DNA from: Lachnospiraceae bacterium
Lineage (GTDB): Bacteria > Bacillota > Clostridia > Lachnospirales > Lachnospiraceae
DNA: 64,000 nt
Assembly: GCA_017936785.1 (NCBI GenBank)
Contig: JAGBEV010000031.1
Span: 89,739 to 153,738, forward strand
Direction of reading: 5' to 3'
Under the pieces are notes generated by a model, which worked only from the letters and a program-made list of their open reading frames with translations, was not told the DNA's origin and ran no database searches. The translations under genes were made by a program, and so were the position numbers. Of this stretch, positions 32,723-42,900 are shown piece by piece; position 1 is the first letter of the stretch, and each line of letters begins with the position of its first letter.

Positions 32723-33748
32723 CTAGCCCCTCTCTTTCCTACGTCCTGCCATAACCCATAATACAACCGGTGCCCCAAAGACAGCGGTCACGGTGCTGAT
32801 GCTCAGCTCCGTAGGCGCAAACACCGTTCTTGCGATCAGATCACACATCAGGCAGAAGGCACTGCCTCCCAGGAAACAGGCAGGTATCATCAAAATGGGT
32901 TTTGTGGTTTTAAGCATTGCTTTGACCAGATGAGGCGTGGCAACGCCCACAAAGGAAATCGGTCCTGCAAATGCAACTACACATGCCGATAATATACTTG
33001 ACAATATCACAAGTAATATCCGCAAAAGCCGGATGTTCACACCCATGTTCCTTGCATATGTCTCGCCCAGCTCATAGGCACTGATGGGCTTTGATAATAG
33101 AAAAATCAATAAAAAGGTAATGATCACCACAACGGTCATTACCTTTACATTTCCCCATGTCACGCCGGAAAAGCTGCCTTTAGACCAATTATGGAGATTC
33201 ACGATATCCGCATCATCTGCAAAAGTCACCACAAAATCAGTGACCGCTGAACAGATATATCCGATCATTACGCCGCTGATAACAAGCATGGACATATTTT
33301 GTACTCTTCCCGACATCAAAAGCACAAATCCCATGGAGATCATTGCCCCCGCAAATGCCGCCAGGATTAACGCATAAGAACTGACGCCCACAGCACTTCT
33401 GATCAGGAAGATCATAACTAACGCCACCACCAGCTTAGCCCCGGAAGAAATGCCCAGAATAAACGGACCTGCAATGGGATTGGCAAAAAAAGACTGTAAG
33501 AGATAGCCTGCAAGTGCCAGCGCCCCTCCCAGCACCATTGCCGCAAAGGCTCTTGGCAGACGGATATCCCGGATAATGTTCAGGTTAACAGCATCAACCT
33601 CAGCACCTGTAAAACATTTTACCACATCGGATAAGGGAATGGAAATGCTTCCGATACAGGTATTGCACAGAAAAAAGAACAGCACACAAGCTGCAAGCAG
33701 TACAAAAACCCATACATATCTGCTTTTCTTTTGCTTTTGCCGTTCCAT
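32723..33748 (-). CDS. FecCD-type ABC transporter permease (BtuC-like)
   Basis: 341 aa with about nine or ten hydrophobic helices. FecCD features are IRLPRAFAAMVLGGALALAG, SFFANPIAGPFILGISSGAK (adjacent segments) and the coupling region FVGVATPHLVKAML. It forms the membrane channel of the importer. The gene lies 2 nt upstream of the ATPase gene. Confidence 0.93.
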   Translation of the reverse strand: MERQKQKKSRYVWVFVLLAACVLFFFLCNTCIGSISIPLSDVVKCFTGAEVDAVNLNIIRDIRLPRAFAAMVLGGALALAGYLLQSFFANPIAGPFILGISSGAKLVVALVMIFLIRSAVGVSSYALILAAFAGAMISMGFVLLMSGRVQNMSMLVISGVMIGYICSAVTDFVVTFADDADIVNLHNWSKGSFSGVTWGNVKVMTVVVIITFLLIFLLSKPISAYELGETYARNMGVNIRLLRILLVILSSILSACVVAFAGPISFVGVATPHLVKAMLKTTKPILMIPACFLGGSAFCLMCDLIARTVFAPTELSISTVTAVFGAPVVLWVMAGRRKERG

Positions 33749-33762
33749 TTTTTGTTCCTCCT

Positions 33763-34932
33763 TTATTCTACGTGGTATAAATACTGCATATCAGCCTGCA
33801 GCTCTTTGCTTCCGGACAGCATTTTGTAAATATCTTCAATAAACACGCCCAAAGACATTGTCTGCTGATACAGATCGCTGGTGGTACAATAGACGTTTCC
33901 TTCCTGCACGGCTTTAAAATCCTTCAGCATTTCACTCTTTTGAAGCAATTCCTCCACCGATGTCAGTTCTCCTTCTATGGTGCTGTTATAAATGAGATAA
34001 TCCGCATTAAATGCCTCTTTATAAAATTGTTCCATCTGCATATTGACCGATGATTTATGATCCGTTTCATCCCCCAGATCATCAAAAACATAGGTCCCCC
34101 CTGCCAGCCCGATCATCCGGGGCACATAGTCTGAGGATTTCCTTACATTTACCGACCCGTTTGCCGTAATATAAAAAAATGCCACTGTAGCGCCACTTTC
34201 TTCTGCTTCATCAATGCGCTCTAAAATATCTGCCTGAGTCTGGAAAATTTCTTCTGCCTGTTCCGGCTTTTGCAGTAAAACCCCGTATAATTTTACCCAT
34301 TCCACTCTGCCTAAGGGGTGGTTTTCATAGCTGGAATAATCCACCATTACCGGAATGCCAAATTCCTCCAGCTTTTCTTTTACCTCCGGCGAGTGGGAGA
34401 TCATGGTATTTTCTATGGCAAGGGAGCAGCCTTCAGACAGGATCAGTTCGTAATCGGGCATGTTGTATTTTCCCGCATAAAGAATTTCTCCCGATTCCAT
34501 TGCTTCTCTTGCCTTTTCAATATACCAGCCATCTGCATCCTGTCCTGAAAAACGTATTGCATCCATTCCGTCCAGGGCAGAGAACATATCCATGACTGCC
34601 GATGCCACCAGATACATATGGTCCAGAGGCTGTTCTAAAACAACAATACCCTCTTCCAGCTCATCAGGAACTGCACATCCTTCGGGAACTACCAGATAGC
34701 GGTCGCTGTCTGCAATAGTTATGAGGGCATAGCCCCCTTCATAATAATCCACTGTAAATTCTTTGGCATATACCAGATCCATACGGCTTTCATAAACCAA
34801 CTGTGGGCTGATATCCCTATCAGCCTCACTCATTTCCTGTTTGCAGCCGGACAAGACAAATAAGCCCAGCACCAACAGCATATATATGATTTTGTTAAAT
34901 CTTTTCCTGTTCTTTCCTCTATTCATTTTCAT
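33763..34932 (-). CDS. ABC transporter substrate-binding lipoprotein (BtuF/FepB-like)
   Basis: 389 aa. A signal peptide (IIYMLLVLGLFVLSGC) ends in the lipobox LSGC, so it is lipid-anchored outside the membrane. The body has the bilobal features of type III periplasmic binding proteins: a MDAIRFSG loop, a long connecting helix, and IGLAGGTYVFDDLG. The protein is longer and more divergent than typical BtuF, so the ligand is uncertain between corrinoid, haem and metal chelate. The start overlaps the NEAT-like gene by 14 nt. Confidence 0.88.
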   Translation of the reverse strand: MKMNRGKNRKRFNKIIYMLLVLGLFVLSGCKQEMSEADRDISPQLVYESRMDLVYAKEFTVDYYEGGYALITIADSDRYLVVPEGCAVPDELEEGIVVLEQPLDHMYLVASAVMDMFSALDGMDAIRFSGQDADGWYIEKAREAMESGEILYAGKYNMPDYELILSEGCSLAIENTMISHSPEVKEKLEEFGIPVMVDYSSYENHPLGRVEWVKLYGVLLQKPEQAEEIFQTQADILERIDEAEESGATVAFFYITANGSVNVRKSSDYVPRMIGLAGGTYVFDDLGDETDHKSSVNMQMEQFYKEAFNADYLIYNSTIEGELTSVEELLQKSEMLKDFKAVQEGNVYCTTSDLYQQTMSLGVFIEDIYKMLSGSKELQADMQYLYHVE

Positions 34933-35932
34933 CCTTCAGGTGTTTTTTCTTCCCGCCAACGATCAGAACTGCCATAATTATGATCACTGCCAGCACACCT
35001 ATTGCTGCTCCTGCCACTGCTCCTGCCATATTGAAAAAACCGGACATTTCCTTTTGATCCGCCGTTAATGTAGAGGAATCAAAGGTTAGCGTATATTCAA
35101 TCTCATGAGGAGTGCTCATTGCTGTGGTATCCGCAGTCACAGTCATTTCCTCATCAAGTGCCATGACCGGAATTTCAAATGCTGAATTGCCTTCTGTATT
35201 CACAGGCAGGTAAGTCTCACCGTTTACCACCATATAATCATAATTGGAACTGCTCCACTCTATCAAAGCCATTCCCCTTTTATCCGTAACAGTGATCTTA
35301 GCCGGTGTGGTGACCGCCGCCCTGCCGGTTCCTCCTGCAAGGACCACTTCCATAGTATAGGTGCCGTCTTCAGCCTCTATGACTGCCGGCTCATTGGAAA
35401 CCCGGTTTAATACTGCGCCATCCGGCAGAGAATCCGACCGGAACAAAATCTGATGGTCATACCATTTTTCTTTTCTCTTGCTGAAACCGGTACACTCCAG
35501 CTCCTTGTCAAGAGCTTCTACAGGAATCGTGTATGTATAGGCTCCTTCTGCATCCTCCACAAACTGTGCATAGTCGGATTCCTGTGCTTCTACTGCCTGT
35601 TCCCCGGTTCCCATGTACAGTTTCAGATATCCGGTGCCGCTTAAGGTAATGACCGCTGTCATTTCTCCCTGATCCACGGTCAGCTCCGCTTTTACGATCC
35701 GAAACATGGAAGAGCTGGACTCCGCCTCAACCTCATAAACGCCATCCGCAATGTCCGCTCCGTAAACAGGCTCCATCCCATCTTCTCCTACGGACTCAGA
35801 AGGGGCTCTCTCATCATCACTTGCCACCATATCCGATTTATCTGTAATTTCTTCTCCATGACAGATTACCGGTGTGCATAACACACCGGTAACCACAGCG
35901 AAAAGAGCCAGCCAATTCTTTAATCTTTTCAC
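34919..35932 (-). CDS. Membrane-anchored protein with two NEAT-like domains
   Basis: 337 aa. A signal peptide (residues 1-26) is followed by an acidic spacer, two related beta-rich modules (about 62-165 and 183-290), and a C-terminal transmembrane helix with a KKK tail. The modules share a DGxYxVE opening, IPVxALDxE, and an ending FxSxxL; the first has KEKWYDHQILF, like the Y/H region of iron-transport-associated (NEAT) domains. By position between a chelatase and a chelate importer it may capture a tetrapyrrole at the surface. The NEAT assignment is tentative. Confidence 0.65.
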   Translation of the reverse strand: MKRLKNWLALFAVVTGVLCTPVICHGEEITDKSDMVASDDERAPSESVGEDGMEPVYGADIADGVYEVEAESSSSMFRIVKAELTVDQGEMTAVITLSGTGYLKLYMGTGEQAVEAQESDYAQFVEDAEGAYTYTIPVEALDKELECTGFSKRKEKWYDHQILFRSDSLPDGAVLNRVSNEPAVIEAEDGTYTMEVVLAGGTGRAAVTTPAKITVTDKRGMALIEWSSSNYDYMVVNGETYLPVNTEGNSAFEIPVMALDEEMTVTADTTAMSTPHEIEYTLTFDSSTLTADQKEMSGFFNMAGAVAGAAIGVLAVIIIMAVLIVGGKKKHLKDENE

Positions 35933-35963
35933 AATTTATTCTCCATTTGATTCTTAATTGTTA

Positions 35964-36938
35964 TTATTTTGCAATACTGTCAATAGCTGCCTGTGTATGT
36001 GCTACATAAACATCCTGAACAGCCGGAACCTGTCCCAGACCTTCAAGTAAACACTCTACTTCATAGCCTTCATTCTGAAGCACGGTTTTCCAGGAATCCT
36101 CTTCATCGCCTGCCATATCGTTATTGGCATGATCCCCTGCTACCACCATCAAAGGCTCTAATACAACCTTTTTATAGCTTCCTTTTTCCTGCAGCGCTGC
36201 TACCACATCATCCAGGGAAGGCTCTGCTTCAACTGTGCCGATATAATAATTTTCATATCCTGCCTCGGCAAGCTTGTCCTGCATTTTTGCATAAACAGCA
36301 TTAGACTCAGCTTCTGTGCCGTGACCCATAAAGACGATCGCTGTCTCACCATCATCATAGGATGCAGTTTTTTCTGTAATGGCTTTTACAACAGCGTCAT
36401 AATCTTCATCGCTGGTCAGCAAAGGCTCACCTAAGACAATGGTATCGATCTTGCCTTCATAATCTTTCAAGGCATCTGCAAGATCTGTATATTCATAACC
36501 ATCCATTAAATGTGTAGGCTGAACAATTAATGTTGTAATACCGTCTGCCACAGCCCTGTCTAAAGCTTCTTCCACATTATCGATCTCAAGCCCGTCACGC
36601 TCTTTGAGCTTATCAATAATGATCTGGCTTGTGAAGGCTCTGCGCACTTCGTATTCAGGAAAGCTTTCTGCAATTGCATTCTCAATAGCACCAATGGTAA
36701 TATCACGGCTGTCATTGTAGCTTGTTCCAAAGCTTACTACCAAAATTGCCGATTTCTCTTCTGCATTTGTCTGATCTGTTGTCTCATCCACTGCTTCTTC
36801 CTCCGCAGCTGCTCCGTCTTCTTTTACTTCAACTTCCGCAGTTCCTTCGTTTGTGGTTTCCTTTGCATTTCCGCATCCGCCTAAACATAAGGATGCCATA
36901 AGCGCAAGTGTCAGTAATGTTGCTACTCTTTTTTTCAT
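35964..36938 (-). CDS. cbiK: Sirohydrochlorin cobaltochelatase CbiK with lipoprotein signal
   Basis: 324 aa. Residues 1-21 are a signal sequence ending in the lipobox LGGC, then an acidic linker of about 40 residues, then a complete CbiK domain. Opening strand AILVVSFGTSYNDSR, the HLMDGYEY segment, and the two metal-site histidines in FMGHGTEAES and VVAGDHANNDMAGD are present. CbiK inserts Co2+ into sirohydrochlorin, normally in the cytoplasm. Export as a lipoprotein recalls the periplasmic CbiK of Desulfovibrio, which is linked to haem binding. It is the first gene after the riboswitch. Confidence 0.92.
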   Translation of the reverse strand: MKKRVATLLTLALMASLCLGGCGNAKETTNEGTAEVEVKEDGAAAEEEAVDETTDQTNAEEKSAILVVSFGTSYNDSRDITIGAIENAIAESFPEYEVRRAFTSQIIIDKLKERDGLEIDNVEEALDRAVADGITTLIVQPTHLMDGYEYTDLADALKDYEGKIDTIVLGEPLLTSDEDYDAVVKAITEKTASYDDGETAIVFMGHGTEAESNAVYAKMQDKLAEAGYENYYIGTVEAEPSLDDVVAALQEKGSYKKVVLEPLMVVAGDHANNDMAGDEEDSWKTVLQNEGYEVECLLEGLGQVPAVQDVYVAHTQAAIDSIAK

Positions 36939-37061
36939 ATTTCCTCCTTCTGACAGACTTTGCTGTCACCCATGTATTCAAATCAAATATGCCCGTCAGA
37001 AAACAACTATTACTGATAACCCTTATAAACAATATTCCTTTTGTATGGCGCATACAAAAGA

Positions 37062-37096
37062 AAAACCCTTCTCCTGTTTAATAGGTAAAGGGTCTA
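37062..37096 (-). terminator. Riboswitch-controlled leader terminator
   Basis: On the minus strand, ACCCTT pairs with AAGGGT around a 12-20 nt loop containing a CCT/AGG pair, and TTTTTCTTTT follows. It lies between the cobalamin aptamer and cbiK, so it is the likely expression platform. Confidence 0.75.
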
Positions 37097-37194
37097 TACT
37101 CAAAATAAATCTGCCGGTCCTGCCTTCCGGGAAAGAAAACCTTTTGCAGATATTCCGTACAACCAGTTACTCGTGGCTTGAAACAATCGTTTCC

Positions 37195-37372
37195 GTACAA
37201 CGATCAGGCAGGTCTCCCGGCTTAAAGATCATCACATCAGCCATCTTCCCAGTTTCCCAGTGATATATCGGCTTCTGCTCCCTAATTACGGTGACGAGTT
37301 CGTACAGGACTTACACCTGTTTCCCTTTTCACCAGAACCATGCAATACTGCCCCATGTTCTGACACCTCATC
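37195..37372 (-). promoter_or_regulatory. Cobalamin riboswitch
   Basis: The minus strand carries the B12 box AAGCCGGGAGACCTGCC (37207-37223) and, upstream of it, the conserved core segments GGGAAACAGGTGTAAGTCC and CACCGTAA of the cobalamin aptamer. Spacing and order match the class. It precedes the 21-kb cobalamin operon and should cause termination when adenosylcobalamin is abundant. Confidence 0.92.
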
Positions 37373-37416
37373 GCTACATATTCAATTTCCAAAGAAGTAT
37401 ATCATATTTACAGTGG

Positions 37417-38787
37417 TTATTCAACTACTTTCAAATATTGTTCCGCCTCTATAGAATCGCTTTTTTCCTTTTCCCCGTACGCTTTTACATAAAAGAAAAT
37501 GGATATGACCGTACCCACGCTCCACCCGATGGGCCATGCACACCAGATCCCTATTGTTCCAAAGCTGCGGGATAAAATATAAGCCAAAACCACTCTCAGG
37601 ATCAGGTCCGTAAAAGTCGTAGCCATAAACTGTTTCATCAGGCTGCTTCCCCTCAGCACCCCATCCGCTACCAGCTTGACTGAAACCACAAAATAGAAAG
37701 GTGCAAGAATCCGCAGCATTTGTATACCTGTTTCAAGGGCTGTCTTACTTGGCTCATTCATAAAGAAATTAACTAAAGGTTTCCCCCCGGACAGATACAA
37801 CAGCACAATAGGAACGCATAAAGCCATAACCATCATAATACCGCTTTTAAAGCCTGCTCTTACCCTGTCCCTTTTACCGGCACCCAGATTCTGCGCCGTA
37901 AAATTGGATATTCCATTGCCCAGAGTGGTAAAGGATGTAATGACCAGATTATTCAGTTTCACTGCAGCAGCATAACCTGCAATGACCGGCGCACCAAAAC
38001 TATTGATGATTCCCTGTATGATCAGATTTCCCACAGAAATAAAGCTTTGCTGTAAAATGCTGGGAATTGCCACAACACAGATCTGTTTCAGAAGTTTTCC
38101 CGAGAAAATTTTACATTTTTCATGATAGTCTAAGGCGTGCAGATGGACAAATACCACCACAACAGAAAGGATGCAGCTGATCCCCTGGCACAAAAAGGTT
38201 GCCCATGCCACGCCTGCTACTCCCATATGAAAGGATTTTACAAACCAGATATCCACTATTATATTTGCAGTAGAAGAAACCGCAAGAAACAAAAAGGGAG
38301 TTTTAGAGTCTCCTAACGCTGAAAAAATACCGGTGGCAATATTGTAAAAGAATAAAAAGGGAAGCCCCCATATATAAATCTTCAGATACAGATAAGAATC
38401 AGCAAATATTTCCTCCGGCGTCCGTATCATATCCAGCATACTGCCATTGAAAGTTAATCCCAGTATCATCAGCAACAGGCACAAAATGCCTCCCGCTATC
38501 AAAGTAGTGTAAACTGCTGTCTTTACATTTCCGTAATCCTTCGCTCCGAACAGCCGGCTGACCACCACAGAGCAGCCAATATTAGCTCCAAAAGCAAAGG
38601 CAATAAATATCAATGTGATCTCGTAGCTGTTCCCAACGGCGGCCAACGCATTTTCACCGATAAATTTGCCTGCCACAAGGCTGTCAGCAATGTTATACAA
38701 TTGTTGGAAAATAATACTTCCGAATAAGGGAATGCAAAAGCTCCACAACACCCTGCCCGGTTTTCCGCATGTCAGATCCTGATTCAT
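37417..38787 (-). CDS. MATE-family efflux transporter
   Basis: 456 aa with about 12 hydrophobic helices in two homologous halves. The N-terminus (GKPGRVLWSFCIPLFGSIIFQQLYNIAD, in two adjacent segments) and AAVGNSYEITLIFIAFAFG are typical of the DinF/NorM-like MATE group of Clostridia. Such proteins export drugs or metabolites with Na+ or H+. AGGAGG precedes the ATG. It is divergent from a LysR regulator that may control it, and upstream of but separate from the riboswitch. Confidence 0.93.
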   Translation of the reverse strand: MNQDLTCGKPGRVLWSFCIPLFGSIIFQQLYNIADSLVAGKFIGENALAAVGNSYEITLIFIAFAFGANIGCSVVVSRLFGAKDYGNVKTAVYTTLIAGGILCLLLMILGLTFNGSMLDMIRTPEEIFADSYLYLKIYIWGLPFLFFYNIATGIFSALGDSKTPFLFLAVSSTANIIVDIWFVKSFHMGVAGVAWATFLCQGISCILSVVVVFVHLHALDYHEKCKIFSGKLLKQICVVAIPSILQQSFISVGNLIIQGIINSFGAPVIAGYAAAVKLNNLVITSFTTLGNGISNFTAQNLGAGKRDRVRAGFKSGIMMVMALCVPIVLLYLSGGKPLVNFFMNEPSKTALETGIQMLRILAPFYFVVSVKLVADGVLRGSSLMKQFMATTFTDLILRVVLAYILSRSFGTIGIWCAWPIGWSVGTVISIFFYVKAYGEKEKSDSIEAEQYLKVVE

Positions 38788-38994
38788 TTTTTCATCCTCC
38801 TGCCAGACTGCATCAACATGTAATATTTCATAAATAAAAACAGTCTCTTGATTTTTTCTTCCGGTAAAATTATACTTGATTTTGTGATATGTTAAAAATA
38901 CATTATTTTTATATCAATCATGTAAAATAAGTATATCGTATGTACTATGATCTGCTGTTACCTATGTTTTTCCAAAGATGAAACAGGAGTTATT

Positions 38995-39897
38995 ATGAAA
39001 TCAAATTATCAATACTACTACATTTTCTATCATGTGGCAAAATATCAAAGCTTTACAAAGGCGGCAAAAATTCTGCAAAGCAATCAGCCCAATGTGACTC
39101 ATGCCATGAACAGGCTTGAAAATGAATTGGGCTGCCGCTTATTTATCCGTTCCCACAAGGGCATTACCCTGACAGAAGAAGGAAAGATGCTTTACCACAG
39201 AGCCTCCATTGCTTTTGAACAGCTTTCTATGGCGGAAAATGAACTCAGTATGTCCACGGAACCGGTCAGCGGCATTGTTACGATCGGTGCCAGCGAAACT
39301 GCGATCCATGGTTTTCTGATGGAAAGTTTACATGCTTTCTATGAACAATTTCCCGGCATCCACATCCGCATTCTCAATCTTTCCATTGCCGATGCTATTG
39401 AAGGAGTGAAAACCGGACAGGTCGACTTTAGTATGGTAGCCACTCATGCCAATGTGGAAAAGCCCTTAAAACAGGTAATGTTGTGCACCTTCTCCGATAT
39501 TCTGATCGCCGGCACAAAATTTGCCCGGCTGGCTGACAGTCCTAAAACTCTGGAAGAAATTGTCCAATATCCCCTGGTCTGCATGTTAGAAAACACCATA
39601 ACCCACTCTTTTATCAAACAGTTCTTTTATGACCACGGTATTATATTAAATCCAGAAATTGAATTATCTACCACAGATTTACTGGTTCCTGCTATTAAAA
39701 ACAATCTCGGAATCGGTTTTGTCCCTTCCTTTTATGCCAAATCTGCTCTGGAAAACGGGGAATGTGTGGAGATTCCACTAAAAGAAAGCCTTCCGGCACG
39801 TTCCATCTGTATTGTCCATGACAGCGGAAGAACACTGACCGCTGCCGCAAAAGAATTTTTTCTTTATCTGAAAAGCCGCCGGATCACATTAGAATAA
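38995..39897 (+). CDS. LysR-family transcriptional regulator
   Basis: 300 aa from the ATG at 38995 with CAGGAG 6 nt upstream; the longer frame start at 38947 has no such site. The N-terminal winged HTH reads FYHVAKYQSFTKAAKILQSNQPNVT, followed by the recognition region LENELGCRLFIR. A periplasmic-binding-like effector domain runs from about residue 90 to 295. It is divergent from the MATE gene across about 207 bp, the usual layout for a LysR regulator and its target. Confidence 0.93.
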   Translation: MKSNYQYYYIFYHVAKYQSFTKAAKILQSNQPNVTHAMNRLENELGCRLFIRSHKGITLTEEGKMLYHRASIAFEQLSMAENELSMSTEPVSGIVTIGASETAIHGFLMESLHAFYEQFPGIHIRILNLSIADAIEGVKTGQVDFSMVATHANVEKPLKQVMLCTFSDILIAGTKFARLADSPKTLEEIVQYPLVCMLENTITHSFIKQFFYDHGIILNPEIELSTTDLLVPAIKNNLGIGFVPSFYAKSALENGECVEIPLKESLPARSICIVHDSGRTLTAAAKEFFLYLKSRRITLE

Positions 39898-39936
39898 AAA
39901 AACTCCTACGTTTTTAAATCCGTAGGAGTTTTTTTA
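39896..39936. terminator. Bidirectional terminator between LysR and adhesin genes
   Basis: AACTCCTACG pairs perfectly with CGTAGGAGTT around a 10-nt loop, with A-runs on the left and TTTTTTT on the right. It sits between the convergent LysR and adhesin genes. Confidence 0.88.
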
Positions 39937-39943
39937 TTTCATA

Positions 39944-42900
39944 TTATTTCATTTTACGCCTTCTGAAGAAATATATGCCAAATGTGGTACATATTCCGGC
40001 AAAGCCTGCCACACAAAGCGCTATGAGCCATCCCAGAGGCGTGTAGTCGCCTGTCTTGGGTCCCTTGAAGTTCGGATTTATATTTCCGCCGTTACCACCA
40101 TTTCCTCCATTATAGGGATCAAGCATTTCAATAGTATCCGTATTGGCTAAAACATAAGCTCCCTGATCATTTTTCAGATACAGTTTTCCGTCACTGTCAA
40201 CGGCAAAGCCAATATCCTGTGCCACTGCATAGCCACTGGGTGCTTCCAGTTCAGAAAGAGTATAATATTTCATTTCACCCGGTTTCATGGCTTCATACAT
40301 TTCTACAGGCAGCAAAGCAGGTTCTTCTGTGGAGACAAAGCTGTAAACAACCTCTCCTGCCGCATTCTTAATAACAAGTTTAGCTCCTGCAAGCCTCTGT
40401 CTGCTTCCTGCATCCAATTTACTGATATAAATCTTAATGGGATAATCCACCATGACAATGCGCTTATTTTCCACCAGCTGACCATTTACATAAAGATTAT
40501 CATTACTGTCTATTTGGAATTCAATGCTTTCTGCATAAACATATCCTCTGGGTGCTTCCTCTTCCGTTAACACATAGGTAACACCGGAGGTAAAAGTACC
40601 GTCTTCAAAAACATGGGGTTCTTTGGTAGTTACCCATGTAATAGGTGTAAAGGATGGGTCATCCTTTGCTGTAACAGTCAGCTTTGCACCTTCCACCGGA
40701 TTCCCTGATGTATCCAGCTTACTGATGGTCAACATTGGTTCATCATACATGATCAGATGATTTCCCTCTACAGCCCTATAGGACTTAACCTGATTTTCAT
40801 CCTCCGTTACCAGATAGATCTTTCCGTCCTTATCAATGGCAAATGGTATATCTGCTGCCTTCTTATAACCCAAAGGTGCTTTGATCTCACGCAGGATATA
40901 TTCCTGATATGTATCACCTTTTCCTGCAGTCAGTTTGCTGGTATCCACCGCAACAGCACCTACACCGGATACCCATGAAGCAACCACCTGTCCCTGATCA
41001 TCCAGAATTGCTAACTCCGCTCCCGGTATTTCCGTCTTATCATAGAAATCCTGCTTGCTGACCGTCAATGTCAGCTTACCATCCGCAATATGAACGGTCC
41101 TGTTATCAACCTTCTGACCGTCAATATAAATCTGATGATCATCCGCACTAATGGTAAAGGTAATAGGATCTGCATAGGCATAACCATCAGGTGCCTCAAC
41201 TTCAGTAAGAATATATGTACATCCCGGATTGAAATCCGTCAGATTCCACGTTTTCACATGACCGTCACTGATCCATGTCTGAGGGGTAAAATAGGGGTCA
41301 TCCACGCTTGTCAGTGTCAGTTTGGAGCCAGCCAGACCATTCTGGCTTTCCACAGCAATTTTTCCTATTCCCAAACCAGCCTCATCATCTTCCATAACAA
41401 TAGTATTGTTATAGACCGGCACGCCATCCTGTCTGGTAATCCTTCCATCTCTGGCAATGGTAAATATAATATCCTCTGCCATCTTATAACCGTCCGGAGC
41501 ATCTAATTCCTGGAGAATATAAACTGCATCGGATCTTAAATCTGCCGGCAATACTGTATATGCGCCCAGACCATCGGACTTAAAAGTAATGATCTCTGCT
41601 CCCGGCTTCTTTGCAGCTGTATCGTACTCCGACAATTTCAGGGTAGCTCCTTTTAAGATCATACCAAAGCTGTCCTGCTTGCGGATCTTTAATTCAAGTG
41701 CCTGATCTCTCACCAATATCGTATCTTTGTCAGCGTTGAGATTATGATTGTTTCCGGCAACAATAATGATATCTTTTGTTGCATTATCAATCCTGAATTT
41801 AATGGCATTGGAAACCAGATATCCCTTTGGCGCCTTCTCTTCTATTAACACATAGGTTTTACCGGTATCAAATGTTGTATTACTCAGTTTATGAGGGCGG
41901 CCGTCTGAAATCCATGATACAATTTCTGTTTTCAGATCTGCTTCATCATAAATAGCAAATTCTGCTCCTGCTACATCCAGTCCTGTTTTGCTGTCCAGCT
42001 TTCTGATATACATATCCTCCGGAAGCTTTTTCTTATCCTCCATGACCAGAATATTATTTGTAACAGGTGTATAGCTCTTAGTTCCACTTACATTTGTTAC
42101 CTTATATATTGTTCCATCAGGTCCTACGGCAAATACAATGCTGTCTGCCAGATCAAAGCCATCCGGCGCACTGATCTCCTTTAATGTGTATTCATTATAG
42201 CCGGTCTTTGGCGCTGTCAGTTTTCCAAATGGTATCTGATGAACTGTCATATTGGATGTAAAGCGGTAAATTTCCTGCTGCTTATTATTATAAACAGCCA
42301 GAATTGCACCAGGCAGCTCAGTTCCCGGATTTGCCTGATCCTGTTTGCTGATGGCAAGGGTAACCGGCTCATCCCGGACAATGATCGTCTGTCCGTCCTT
42401 TTCTGCGTTAGTTTTAATACTGCCGTCCTTATTTACCGTAAATTCTATATCACTGATATATCCATAACCCGCAGGTGCCGTTACTTCCGACAGAATATAG
42501 GTTTCTCCTGCTTCCAAAGCTCCTGCCAGCACTCCGTGAGCACCTGTTGTAGTGGTCCAGCTGTCAATGGTCTTAGAAGGATCGCTTTTTTTCACGATCT
42601 TAAATACTGCTCCGGGAATCTCCTCATTACCGCCCACAGCCCGCTTGCTGACACTGACATTAATGAGCGTATCCTTATAGGTAACTTTCAAAACACTGTC
42701 ATCTACCACAACAATTTCTTTCTCTGTGGCATTTATTGTATATCCCTTGGGAGCTTTTGTCTCTTTTACATAATATATGCCTCTGGGCAGATTACTAAAT
42801 ACAGCAATACCATTGGCATTGGTTTTTACAGGATTGGTAATTCCTGGTCCCGTAACAGGTGTTGTTTTATCTTCTTTATATAAGGTAAATTCCGCATCTG

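Noticed and set aside
42239-42883. Plus-strand open frame of 214 codons inside the adhesin region
   Set aside because: It is antisense to the Cna-B repeats, has no ribosome site, and its composition follows from the repeat codons on the other strand.
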